Virus record (IMG/VR): IMGVR_UViG_3300033553_000372
Span: 1 to 64,000 of that record
Reading direction: 5' to 3' (one strand)
DNA length: 64,000 nt
Source: a virus
The translations under genes were made by a program, and so were the position numbers. This document shows, in pieces, positions 52,386 through 59,129 of the stretch; the first letter of the stretch is position 1; every line of letters starts with the position of its first letter. Under the pieces are notes generated by a model that worked only from the letters and a program-made list of their open reading frames with translations, did no database searches and was not told where the DNA came from.

Positions 52386-52634
52386 ATGATAATGAAACAA
52401 CCATTCGGACCATTCTTAAAAGAGATTAGAGAAAAACATAGTCTTTCACAAGCTCAAATGGCCGATATATTAGGTTTTAATAACTCTCAATCTATAGCAA
52501 TTCTTGAAGGTGGTAGAAAAATGTTACCACTTCAAAAGTATGAATCTTTTTGTAAATTTTTTCACATAAATCTAAAAGAGTTTACTTTTGAAATGTATCA
52601 ACAAACTTTAGTTTTTAAAGCCAAAGAAGATTAA
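52386..52634 (+). CDS. XRE-family helix-turn-helix regulator
   Basis: The 82-residue protein has a Cro/CI-type HTH: FLKEIREKHSLSQAQMADILG, then SQSIAILEGGRKMLPLQKYESFCKFFHI (about residues 9-62). It is a likely DNA-binding regulator. It lies 0.7 kb from a promoter with a dyad operator and could repress both copies of that cassette, which is an inference. There are two in-frame ATGs (52386, 52392). Confidence 0.75.
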   Translation: MIMKQPFGPFLKEIREKHSLSQAQMADILGFNNSQSIAILEGGRKMLPLQKYESFCKFFHINLKEFTFEMYQQTLVFKAKED

Positions 52635-52673
52635 TTAGTAGTATAACCCCAATACAAAATATTGGAGAGTTAT

Positions 52674-53273
52674 ATGGATTATATCGAGTTTTTTAAAGGT
52701 AAAAAAATTGTAGCAGTTGATGCTGAATGTTTAAGAGATGTAAAGCCTCCTTTTTCTTTTCAAGCTTCAGAGTATTTAGGTAACGCAGTTACGTGTTCAT
52801 TAACTAATGATGGTGAATATCGTGATTGGGTAGAATCTAGAACAATGACTAACTTCTTTTCATACTTAAATTCATTTGATTATGTTGTAGGATATAACAC
52901 TCTTAATTTTGATTATCCATTATGGGGTGGTGAAGTTAAAACTCCAGAACATCTTGCAGCTAGAAAATTATTTCAAACAGCTTTAAAAGGAAAGACAATT
53001 GATCTTTGTTTAGACTTTCATAAAGCAGTTGGCCAAAGAGTAGGTCTTAATTCTGTATCTGTTCCAACGCTTGGTGATATGAAAGAAATGGAAGGTGGAT
53101 TTGCGCCTCAATTGTGGCGTGAAGGAAAATGTATGGAAGTAATCCAATATTGTAGGGGTGATGTGAGAAGAACAATGGACCTTTTTATGTTAGTAGTTAA
53201 TGGTCAAAAATTAAAACATAAGAAAAAAGATGGAAACGTTATAGAGTTTTCTTCTAATATTGAGATTAGATAA
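52674..53273 (+). CDS. DEDDy 3'-5' exonuclease (DnaQ/RNase D-like)
   Basis: Motifs are complete: ExoI VAVDAECL (about 12-19), ExoII YNTLNFDYP (about 74-82) and ExoIII YCRGD (about 164-168), where Tyr and Asp are separated by three residues as in DEDDy enzymes. The ATG at 52674 with GGAG seven bases upstream is preferred to the TTG at 52662. It may proofread for the DnaE-type polymerase, which lacks its own exonuclease, or act in DNA or RNA turnover. Confidence 0.75.
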   Translation: MDYIEFFKGKKIVAVDAECLRDVKPPFSFQASEYLGNAVTCSLTNDGEYRDWVESRTMTNFFSYLNSFDYVVGYNTLNFDYPLWGGEVKTPEHLAARKLFQTALKGKTIDLCLDFHKAVGQRVGLNSVSVPTLGDMKEMEGGFAPQLWREGKCMEVIQYCRGDVRRTMDLFMLVVNGQKLKHKKKDGNVIEFSSNIEIR

Positions 53274-53339
53274 TAGCTCTTCCATGAGCCTTAATATCTT
53301 CCGTGACATAATATAAGTACATTAAATGAGGAGCTTCAC

Positions 53340-53600
53340 ATTATTTTTTCAACTTCTGAAATTATATTAATATTTGGTTTTGTTGCCTCATCTATTTATG
53401 GATTTAGATTATATATAAGAAACAATGCGTTAACTAATTTATATGCCTCATCAAGAGAATATAATTATCATATTATTGAAATGTATAATGTGAACGTTAA
53501 TACCTTATCAAGATTAATAGATAGTTTAGATGAAACATCAAAAGCATTATTAAATTGCCAAATAGAACTAATGAAAGAAAAATCTAACAATAAAGTGTAA
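53340..53600 (+). CDS. small membrane protein, probable ATT start (86 aa)
   Basis: The frame is open from a TGA at 53304-53306 to the stop at 53598-53600 and has no ATG, GTG or TTG before its middle. GAGGAG at 53328-53333 is spaced correctly for initiation at ATT (53340). The N-terminus then has a membrane segment (IILIFGFVASSIYGF) and a soluble helical C-terminus. The gene fills an otherwise empty gap. ATT initiation is inferred. Confidence 0.45.
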   Translation: MIFSTSEIILIFGFVASSIYGFRLYIRNNALTNLYASSREYNYHIIEMYNVNVNTLSRLIDSLDETSKALLNCQIELMKEKSNNKV

Positions 53601-53626
53601 AAATCTCTGCAAAGGAGATAAATACC

Positions 53627-53881
53627 ATGGATGGTATCGAAAAAAGTTCTCTTATCGCTCTTAATAATAAAAAAATTAGAGAGCTTGAAAGAAAAAATCA
53701 AATTTATCGTTTAGCTTTAGAGAATTATGCTAACCCGCTATATCCATATGATAATGGAGAATTAGCCAGACAGTCCTTATTAAAATCAAGTAACAAAAAA
53801 TATAAACCAAAACGATTAGATGATTGTACTTTTGATGTAAGCTATTTACAATTTAATCTATTTGGAGAGACAGATGAATAA
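53627..53881 (+). CDS. hypothetical protein (84 aa)
   Basis: The protein has a charged N-terminal helix (NNKKIRELERKNQIYRLALE) and an extended C-terminus. AAAGGAGAT precedes the ATG, and its stop lies within the next gene. No family was recognised. Confidence 0.55.
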   Translation: MDGIEKSSLIALNNKKIRELERKNQIYRLALENYANPLYPYDNGELARQSLLKSSNKKYKPKRLDDCTFDVSYLQFNLFGETDE

Positions 53882-54500
53882 ACTAAAAGCTGATAAAAAT
53901 GATTTGATTAACTTTTCTATATCCAAACTAAAGGATTACGAAGGTTGTCCAGACGCCTCAAAGCTCTTGTTTAAGCATTTTGGAGACCAAGTTGATAGTC
54001 TATTCAACCACGAACAATACGTCCTCAAGCTTATATTAGAACATAATAAGCCTCATTGGGCTATTAATTTTATTCTTAATTTGATTCATGAAGAGTATAG
54101 ATTAAAGTTCTTTAATTTAGTTTTCAAAGACTGTTTAGATGAAATAAAAGATAAGAACTTATTGAAAGAATTAAAGAAAGGATTAAAGGCCCTAAAGAAT
54201 AATGAAGACTACGAATTAAAAGATATGATGGCTAAAAAGAAATTTGAAGCCGAAACCTTAGAGCAAGATATTCTTTTAAACGAAGAGAAGTATAATTTCA
54301 TTATGTTTCAAATAAAAACGATTGAGTCATTAATGAATTTATTATGTGATAAAGAAAAGAGATACACTCGCTCTCTAACTCTTGCTCTATCTAAAATTGC
54401 AGATGCAAAAAGCTATTTAGATATTTCTACTGCTAATGAAAACCTTAACAATAAACAAATAGCTCTTAAATTATTAGATTATTCAGGAATATTTAAATGA
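53874..54500 (+). CDS. hypothetical helical protein (208 aa)
   Basis: The protein is Lys/Leu-rich, almost entirely helical, with a coiled-coil section (AKKKFEAETLEQDILLNEEK). The ATG at 53874 is preferred to the TTG at 53862, since GGAGAG lies before it. It overlaps both neighbours. Function unknown. Confidence 0.55.
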   Translation: MNKLKADKNDLINFSISKLKDYEGCPDASKLLFKHFGDQVDSLFNHEQYVLKLILEHNKPHWAINFILNLIHEEYRLKFFNLVFKDCLDEIKDKNLLKELKKGLKALKNNEDYELKDMMAKKKFEAETLEQDILLNEEKYNFIMFQIKTIESLMNLLCDKEKRYTRSLTLALSKIADAKSYLDISTANENLNNKQIALKLLDYSGIFK

Positions 54501-54742
54501 AAGTAAAAGATAGACTAAGGAATGGTCTTCATTTAAGAGATGCTTTACAAAGTAAATCAAATGCTAAGATGATTATTAATGGCCACGAAATATTAGTTAA
54601 AGACTATATGTTAGATCCACAAAAATATAATTCTCTTCCAATGGCTAAAGAATATGTGGAAGAAATAATCCAAACATGTGAACAAAACAAACTAGACAAA
54701 GCTAAAATTATTGAATTAAATCATTATGAAAGTCTAGAATAA
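54497..54742 (+). CDS. hypothetical protein (81 aa)
   Basis: The gene begins in an ATGA overlap with the previous one. It has a basic N-terminus and mixed helix. No motif or homologue was recognised. Confidence 0.5.
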   Translation: MKVKDRLRNGLHLRDALQSKSNAKMIINGHEILVKDYMLDPQKYNSLPMAKEYVEEIIQTCEQNKLDKAKIIELNHYESLE

Positions 54743-54761
54743 AGTTATTTTAAAAATAGAG

Positions 54762-54794
54762 TACTATTGCTTTTATAATAAAGGAGCAATAGTA
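54762..54794 (+). promoter_or_regulatory. hairpin sequestering a ribosome binding site and start codon
   Basis: TACTATTGCT (54762-54771) and AGCAATAGTA (54785-54794) form a perfect 10-bp inverted repeat. The right arm contains the AG of AAGGAG and the A of the ATG at 54794. The 13-base loop includes TTTATAATAAAGG. Folding would hide the start site; the same bases could instead act as an operator. Confidence 0.55.
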
Positions 54795-55084
54795 TGGACA
54801 TCGATAAATTTAATGAAGAAATTGGTAAAGTTATGGTCTCTCTTGGAGAAGACTTAATTGTTATTGATGATTCAAAACAATATGAAGAAGTAATTCCTAA
54901 GATGGATTTAGTTATTGAAAATGCTAAGGCTGCTGTAGATTCTATCTATAACCTATGTAAAACAAAACAAATTACTGCAACAGGTCCTCAAGTATTTTCT
55001 GAGTTTGTTTTGCAAGCCTCACTATTATTAGTAAAATATAACAACATGTCTGAAATAATAACAAATGGAGAAGAAAATGCTTAA
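54794..55084 (+). CDS. hypothetical helical protein (96 aa)
   Basis: The protein is acidic and helical (MDIDKFNEEIGKVMVSLGED). Its start is locked in a perfect inverted repeat, so translation may be regulated. It overlaps the next gene by eight bases. No family was recognised. Confidence 0.55.
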   Translation: MDIDKFNEEIGKVMVSLGEDLIVIDDSKQYEEVIPKMDLVIENAKAAVDSIYNLCKTKQITATGPQVFSEFVLQASLLLVKYNNMSEIITNGEENA

Positions 55085-55517
55085 TGAAACAGAAGTAGAA
55101 TCAAATAATAATCAACCAATTCCAGATGCTCCGGTAACAAATGTTCGACCACCTAAAATTGAAGAGTCTGAAGTAAAAGAAGCTTTAATTTTTGAATTAA
55201 CAGATTCAGAGATTCTAAAAATAGCTAAATCAACTTCTCTTTTGGCCGTTCTTCAAAGAGAAAAAGAATCTTCTTTAAAGAATATTGTGGAAGATAAGAA
55301 AGAAGAAATTAAAGGAATTATTTCAGATATTAAAATCAATCACAAATTAATTGAAACTGGAAAACAAGGTCGATTAGTTGATTGCATTAAAAGAATCGAC
55401 TTTGATCGTAAGATTGTTCAATGGTTATTTGCTGGTGTGGTAATGAAAGAGAGAAGCTTAGAGTCTTATGAAACGCCTCGTCCACAAGACAATACTACCT
55501 CTTCTGTTAATCAATAA
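55077..55517 (+). CDS. hypothetical protein (146 aa)
   Basis: The ATG at 55077 is preferred to 55065 because GGAG lies six bases upstream. The disordered N- and C-termini flank a charged coiled-coil centre (LLAVLQREKESSLKNIVEDK). Function unknown. Confidence 0.5.
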   Translation: MLNETEVESNNNQPIPDAPVTNVRPPKIEESEVKEALIFELTDSEILKIAKSTSLLAVLQREKESSLKNIVEDKKEEIKGIISDIKINHKLIETGKQGRLVDCIKRIDFDRKIVQWLFAGVVMKERSLESYETPRPQDNTTSSVNQ

Positions 55518-55526
55518 GGATATAAT

Positions 55527-55742
55527 ATGAAATATGTTGTTAATGGTTATATTCCATTTGAAGTTGAAATAGAGGCCTTATCTCCAGAAGAAGCTAAAAC
55601 TCAAGCAATGGATCTATTTGATGCGGCTGAGTATGTTTCTTATAATGAGGTTAATCCAATTTTTAAAAGCGTAGCGCTATCTGACTCTGAAGAAGTAGAA
55701 GAAATAATTGAAGAAGATGAAGACTCAGAATATGATGATTAA
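55527..55742 (+). CDS. small acidic protein (71 aa)
   Basis: The start of the protein (MKYVVNGYIPFEVEIEALSP) looks like the EEA-type domain seen in several small phage proteins: two beta strands, a SPEEAKTQA helix, then a strand. The C-terminus is highly acidic (EEIIEEDEDSEYDD). The proteins at 58774 and 62836 share this layout. Function unknown. Confidence 0.55.
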   Translation: MKYVVNGYIPFEVEIEALSPEEAKTQAMDLFDAAEYVSYNEVNPIFKSVALSDSEEVEEIIEEDEDSEYDD

Positions 55743-55923
55743 AAATGCAGCAGCAATATTTCTATTTTCTCTAATTAGTATGTACTATTGTATGGTAGTT
55801 CCTTCTTTGTTGGATTCAAATAGTTATATTTTATTCTTTATTGGAATGATCAGCATTTCTCTCGTTATCTTTTTAATTTTAAAAAGTGTTTATTTATATT
55901 TAAGAAAGTATTTTTATATTTAA
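55732..55923 (+). CDS. small membrane protein (63 aa)
   Basis: Two hydrophobic segments are visible (AAIFLFSLISMYYCMVV and ILFFIGMISISLVIFLI) with a basic C-terminus. The start codon is uncertain (55717, 55732 or 55735); all overlap the end of the previous gene. It could act in lysis or exclusion, but this is not supported by motifs. Confidence 0.45.
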   Translation: MMIKNAAAIFLFSLISMYYCMVVPSLLDSNSYILFFIGMISISLVIFLILKSVYLYLRKYFYI

Positions 55924-55952
55924 TGAGCCTTTCACACACGACTAAATATGGC

Positions 55953-55987
55953 AAATAGCCTTAATCTAAAAAATTAAGGCTATTTTT
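55953..55987 (+). terminator. intrinsic terminator before the transglycosylase gene
   Basis: AAATAGCCTTAAT (55953-55965) pairs with ATTAAGGCTATTT (55973-55985), 13 perfect base pairs with a 7-base loop, followed by T residues to 55987. It ends 16 bases before the next start codon. Confidence 0.9.
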
Positions 55988-56002
55988 ACAAAGGAGTCCA
56001 TA

Positions 56003-56362
56003 ATGATGGCATTAGTTTTTTCTCTCTGTTTTAATGTTAATCCAACTTTAATGAAATCTGTAATGAGAGTTGAATCTAACTTTCAAGAATCTGCAATATC
56101 TTCTGGTGGAGACTATGGCCTTATGCAAATAAGATTAAATACAGCAAAGCATTTCTGTAATATTAAAAATATTCCAACACTTATGAATCCATATAACAAT
56201 GTAGAATGTGGATGTAAGATACTACACTCTCTTTCTAAGAGATATAAAGGAAAAGTTCCATTAATAATTTCAGCTTATAATGCTGGAACAGCTACCTCAA
56301 CTAATAAAGAATATGTTAAACTAGTTTTAAAATATAAGGACCTATATGCAAGAACAAATTAA
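56003..56362 (+). CDS. lytic transglycosylase (SLT family)
   Basis: The 119-residue enzyme has the catalytic Glu24 in SVMRVESNFQESA, the GLMQI motif (39-43) and the AYNAGTAT motif (91-98), matching the goose-lysozyme/SLT fold. It cleaves the glycan chain of peptidoglycan without hydrolysis. A short hydrophobic N-terminus (MMALVFSLCF) could be a weak signal. AAAGGAG precedes the ATG. Its end overlaps the next gene. Confidence 0.8.
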   Translation: MMALVFSLCFNVNPTLMKSVMRVESNFQESAISSGGDYGLMQIRLNTAKHFCNIKNIPTLMNPYNNVECGCKILHSLSKRYKGKVPLIISAYNAGTATSTNKEYVKLVLKYKDLYARTN

Positions 56363-56603
56363 TTTACTAAAAGCTAAAAATCTAGACCTCAAAAGAGAAA
56401 ACTCTACCAAAACAGAAATTATTAAATCAATTTCACCTAAGCTTCAAGGTTATAAAAATAGAGACTGGCATCTTTTTAAATCTCTTAATGAGATAATGAA
56501 TAACCCAGATATAGATAAAGCAAAATCAGATATGAAAGTATTAATCGCCAATATGAAAGCAGGTATAACTAGTAACCTTTTGGTAGATAATGGATTCGAA
56601 TAA
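56346..56603 (+). CDS. hypothetical protein (85 aa)
   Basis: A coiled-coil N-terminus (EQINLLKAKNLDLKRENSTK) is followed by a helical C-terminal half. It overlaps the transglycosylase by 17 bases and the next gene by 14. Function unknown. Confidence 0.5.
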   Translation: MQEQINLLKAKNLDLKRENSTKTEIIKSISPKLQGYKNRDWHLFKSLNEIMNNPDIDKAKSDMKVLIANMKAGITSNLLVDNGFE

Positions 56604-56772
56604 TGTTATATTCATATTAGAAGCTAAGCTTATTACTAATTGTGAGAAATGTTCTGCCCCAATGAAAGGAAACTACGACCCATCAAAATCTTTCTTAGTT
56701 TCATTTAAGTGTGTCGGTTGCTCTAATGAAAAAGAATTAGAGTTTGAGGTAAATAATGAGAAAACAATTTAA
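56590..56772 (+). CDS. small zinc-ribbon protein (60 aa)
   Basis: Two Cys pairs, NCEKCSAPM and FKCVGCSNE, spaced about 20 residues apart form a probable zinc ribbon. The tail is acidic. It overlaps both neighbours. Small zinc-ribbon proteins of phages can act on transcription or DNA; the role here is unknown. Confidence 0.55.
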   Translation: MDSNNVIFILEAKLITNCEKCSAPMKGNYDPSKSFLVSFKCVGCSNEKELEFEVNNEKTI

Positions 56773-56974
56773 TCTAAAAGTTCCTAGATTCGATCCTTTT
56801 AAAAATGTTTTTATTGGTATAGATTCTATAACGAAAATCTGCACTAAATGTGGTAAAGATAAACCTCTATCTTATGAGACTTACTGTAAAGATAGCCAAA
56901 GAGAATATGGATTCAAATCTCAATGCAGACAGTGTGGTAAAGATTATTATAAAAACTATAAAGAGATCAAATGA
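56756..56974 (+). CDS. small zinc-ribbon protein (72 aa)
   Basis: ICTKCGKDKPLSYETYCKDS, then QCRQCGKDYYK supply two Cys-X2-Cys pairs of the type found in many short phage zinc-finger proteins and in some endonuclease VII-like N-termini. No nuclease motif follows in this short protein. Its start overlaps the previous zinc-ribbon gene. Confidence 0.6.
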   Translation: MRKQFNLKVPRFDPFKNVFIGIDSITKICTKCGKDKPLSYETYCKDSQREYGFKSQCRQCGKDYYKNYKEIK

Positions 56975-56990
56975 ATTAAAAAGGAAGTGA

Positions 56991-57344
56991 GTGATGGATG
57001 TTTACTATAAAGAATCCACAATTAGTGGTGTTGAATACGTAACTAAACAAGACATGGAAAATGAATGTATTCATAGAGAAAAAGAAATCCAAAAACTAAA
57101 AGAAGAAGTTAATTTTGATGGATTTAAAAACTTGAAATCCGCAAATGAAAATATCAAAAAAGAGAACGATTCTTTATTTTCTAAAAATGTCATACTCAAA
57201 GAGCAGTTAAAAAGAGAAAGGGAATGCGTGGATGAGGCAATTTTCAATATAGAAAGAATGCTTGAAAGCGATGAAGTGATAATTCATAGCAATGCCCAAG
57301 ATTTTTTACTTAGGGTCAAGTTAACCCAACAGCAAAGGAAGTGA
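56991..57344 (+). CDS. coiled-coil protein (117 aa)
   Basis: A long heptad-rich region is visible (ENECIHREKEIQKLKEEV and NENIKKENDSLFSKNVI). Two adjacent starts are possible, GTG at 56991 or ATG at 56994, both after AAGGAAG. Function unknown. Confidence 0.5.
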   Translation: MMDVYYKESTISGVEYVTKQDMENECIHREKEIQKLKEEVNFDGFKNLKSANENIKKENDSLFSKNVILKEQLKRERECVDEAIFNIERMLESDEVIIHSNAQDFLLRVKLTQQQRK

Positions 57345-57347
57345 GAG

Positions 57348-57479
57348 ATGCAAGCCAGTAAAGCAAGTGGTTTAAAATTTAAACTATTCAAATATAAAAT
57401 TAGAATCTGGAAATATGGATGGGAATATTCTGACGGAATGGTCGGGAGAGTTTTCTTTTTCCCGTGGAGGATTAAATGA
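57348..57479 (+). CDS. tiny basic protein (43 aa)
   Basis: It begins MQASKASGLK and ends FFFPWRIK, with an aromatic, positively charged core. AAGGAAGTGAGAG precedes the ATG, and the stop overlaps the next gene as ATGA. The clear gene spacing supports it. Confidence 0.45.
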   Translation: MQASKASGLKFKLFKYKIRIWKYGWEYSDGMVGRVFFFPWRIK

Positions 57480-57856
57480 AAACAAAAATCAAATGTGGTG
57501 ATAATATTTTATTTAGAGAACTAGAAGGAGAAGTAGTTCAATTCATAAGCCATTATCCAAAATGTAATCTAAGAAAATGTAAAACCTTTAGAATAAACTT
57601 TTACATAGATGATATTGATCTAGAATTTAAAGTAACAAAGAATGGATATAAAATCATTACCTCTAATTCTCCTAAATGGTTAATCAATTCAACTTATAAA
57701 CCAAAAGAGTTCCATATTCTTTTTAGACCCGGCAACGGTATGAAAGATTATCTCAACTATAAAGAAATCAAAGACTATTTAAGCTCAATACAAGACTGGA
57801 AAAATCCAGGACTAATAAGAGCTAAAGCTACTATATTATTAAGAAAATACAAATGA
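57476..57856 (+). CDS. hypothetical protein (126 aa)
   Basis: The beta-rich N-terminal half (NILFRELEGEVVQFI, FRINFYIDDIDLEFKV) is followed by a helix. GGAGG precedes the ATG. It is coupled by ATGA overlaps on both sides. No family was recognised. Confidence 0.55.
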   Translation: MKTKIKCGDNILFRELEGEVVQFISHYPKCNLRKCKTFRINFYIDDIDLEFKVTKNGYKIITSNSPKWLINSTYKPKEFHILFRPGNGMKDYLNYKEIKDYLSSIQDWKNPGLIRAKATILLRKYK

Positions 57857-57972
57857 GTATCAAACTATCCATAAGCAAATATTTCAGACACAAATTAGAA
57901 TATAATCATTCAAAAAGCTTCAAGTATATCCAAATAGGTTGGCTTTATTTATATATAACAATAGAGTGGTAA
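57853..57972 (+). CDS. tiny protein (39 aa)
   Basis: It begins MSIKLSISKYFRHK and ends IQIGWLYLYITIEW. The basic N-terminus and aromatic end resemble the 43-residue protein encoded at 57348. The start overlaps the preceding stop. It is the last gene before a noncoding gap. Confidence 0.4.
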   Translation: MSIKLSISKYFRHKLEYNHSKSFKYIQIGWLYLYITIEW

Positions 57973-58129
57973 ATCCAATATAATAAATATTCCCATAATG
58001 GAAGCTTTTCTCTAATATCCCACAATATTATTTCATTTAAATGTTCCTCATCTATTGAATAAAATAAATCATAATGAACAACTAAATTAACGACTGCACA
58101 AATTCATCAAAAATATCACATGTATTATT

Positions 58130-58141
58130 AATAACTTATAA
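58130..58141 (+). promoter_or_regulatory. AATAACTTATAA motif, copy 2
   Basis: This is the same 12-mer as at 51520-51531; both copies are preceded by TT. It lies about 196 bases upstream of the HNH-like gene. Function unknown. Confidence 0.3.
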
Positions 58142-58218
58142 ATTTAAATGAACTAATAGACTAGAATACAAATAGATCGCTTAAATCCAATAGACTCATT
58201 AAGACCAAATATAATCCA

Positions 58219-58268
58219 AATAGGCCCAAAAATTAAAACCTTTAATCTAATAGGCCCAAAAATTAAAA
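58219..58268 (+). repeat. two direct repeats of 20 bp, 30-bp period
   Basis: AATAGGCCCAAAAATTAAAA occurs at 58219-58238 and again at 58249-58268, separated by 10 bases. The GGCCC core stands out in AT-rich surroundings. Two copies only, so not a CRISPR array; a protein-binding iteron is possible. Confidence 0.65.
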
Positions 58269-58336
58269 AGTCCTATATCAGGACATATGAGCCCTCGAAT
58301 TAAAAGCATTTTCTCTAAATCAAGTAATAAACAAAT

Positions 58337-58777
58337 ATGCCAAATCAATATACGAATAAACCTGGATTAACGGTCAAACAAATTAATGAAGCATATTATT
58401 ATTATTCATTTGGTAGAATGAGCTGTAAAGATGTGGCCATAAAATTTGGGGTATCGAGAGGATCAATATTTAATTATTTCAAACGCTTAGGTCTCAAAAC
58501 TAGACCTCTCAAATATAAACTAAAAGATAATCCATTCATTGAGTATAAAGGAATGAAATACTATAAAGATAATTATGGATCATATCGTGCTTCAACTAAA
58601 GCAAGAATACCTTTACATAAGGCTATCTGGATTGATAATCACGGTCCCTTACAAGGACGAGAAATTGTTTCCTTTATAGACGGTGATAAGAACAATATAG
58701 TATTAGAGAACTTATTTATAACGACACGTATGGCCTTGATGGATAAGGCACATAAAACCAAAGGTAAAAAAGAATGA
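58337..58777 (+). CDS. HNH-like homing endonuclease, probably degenerate
   Basis: An N-terminal HTH (about residues 12-50, with MSCKDVAIKFGVSRGSIFNY) precedes an HNH_3-like domain: LHKAIWIDNHGPL, then VSFIDGDKNNIVLENL. In active relatives the second segment reads HHIDG; here SF replaces the histidines. This suggests loss of catalysis or a different function. There is no good ribosome binding site. It lies next to the repeat-bearing gap. Confidence 0.65.
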   Translation: MPNQYTNKPGLTVKQINEAYYYYSFGRMSCKDVAIKFGVSRGSIFNYFKRLGLKTRPLKYKLKDNPFIEYKGMKYYKDNYGSYRASTKARIPLHKAIWIDNHGPLQGREIVSFIDGDKNNIVLENLFITTRMALMDKAHKTKGKKE

Positions 58778-59067
58778 AAATGCTTTATTTAATTAGCCAA
58801 AATGATAATAATCATTATGATACGTATGATTCTGCTATTGTTTGTGCTGAATCTGAAGAGCAAGCAAGAACAATATCACCATCTTCTTTTTATGTTTGGG
58901 ATGAAAGTATTAAAAGTTGGTGCTTTCATTTTAATAATGGACTAATGAAACTTGAAATAATGAACTCATGGGTTGATGATTTAAGCTTAATTACAGTTAA
59001 GTGCATCGGAAAAGCAGATAAGTCGGTAGATATTGGTGTGGTCTGTGCTTCATATAACGCAGGATAA
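58774..59067 (+). CDS. hypothetical protein (97 aa)
   Basis: The start overlaps the HNH-like stop by four bases. The N-terminus (MLYLISQND, then AIVCAESEEQARTIS) has the strand-SxEEAr-helix layout also seen at 55527 and 62836. It could be a small repeated phage fold of unknown role. Confidence 0.5.
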   Translation: MKMLYLISQNDNNHYDTYDSAIVCAESEEQARTISPSSFYVWDESIKSWCFHFNNGLMKLEIMNSWVDDLSLITVKCIGKADKSVDIGVVCASYNAG

Positions 59068-59068
59068 C

Positions 59069-59080
59069 AATAACTTATAA
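59069..59080 (+). promoter_or_regulatory. AATAACTTATAA motif, copy 3
   Basis: This is the third copy of the 12-mer, two bases after a stop codon and 50 bases before the GTG start of the next gene. Function unknown. Confidence 0.3.
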
Positions 59081-59129
59081 ACTAAAGTGTCACCGCTGGC
59101 TAGGTAGAAATAGAATTTAAGGATAAAAT

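Larger units (their letters stand above)
57973..58336. other. 364-base noncoding gap with direct repeats and a hairpin
   Basis: No convincing ORF is present on either strand. The gap contains the AATAACTTATAA motif (58130-58141), a 20-bp direct repeat (58219-58238 and 58249-58268) and a short hairpin GTCCT/AGGAC (58270-58274/58280-58284). Sequence between 58140 and 58270 is rich in AATAGA and AATAGG variants. It may be a regulatory or replication site, or a region degraded by recombination. Confidence 0.5.

Noticed and set aside
58219-58268. CRISPR array.
   Set aside because: Only two repeats, with a 10-base spacer between 20-bp copies.
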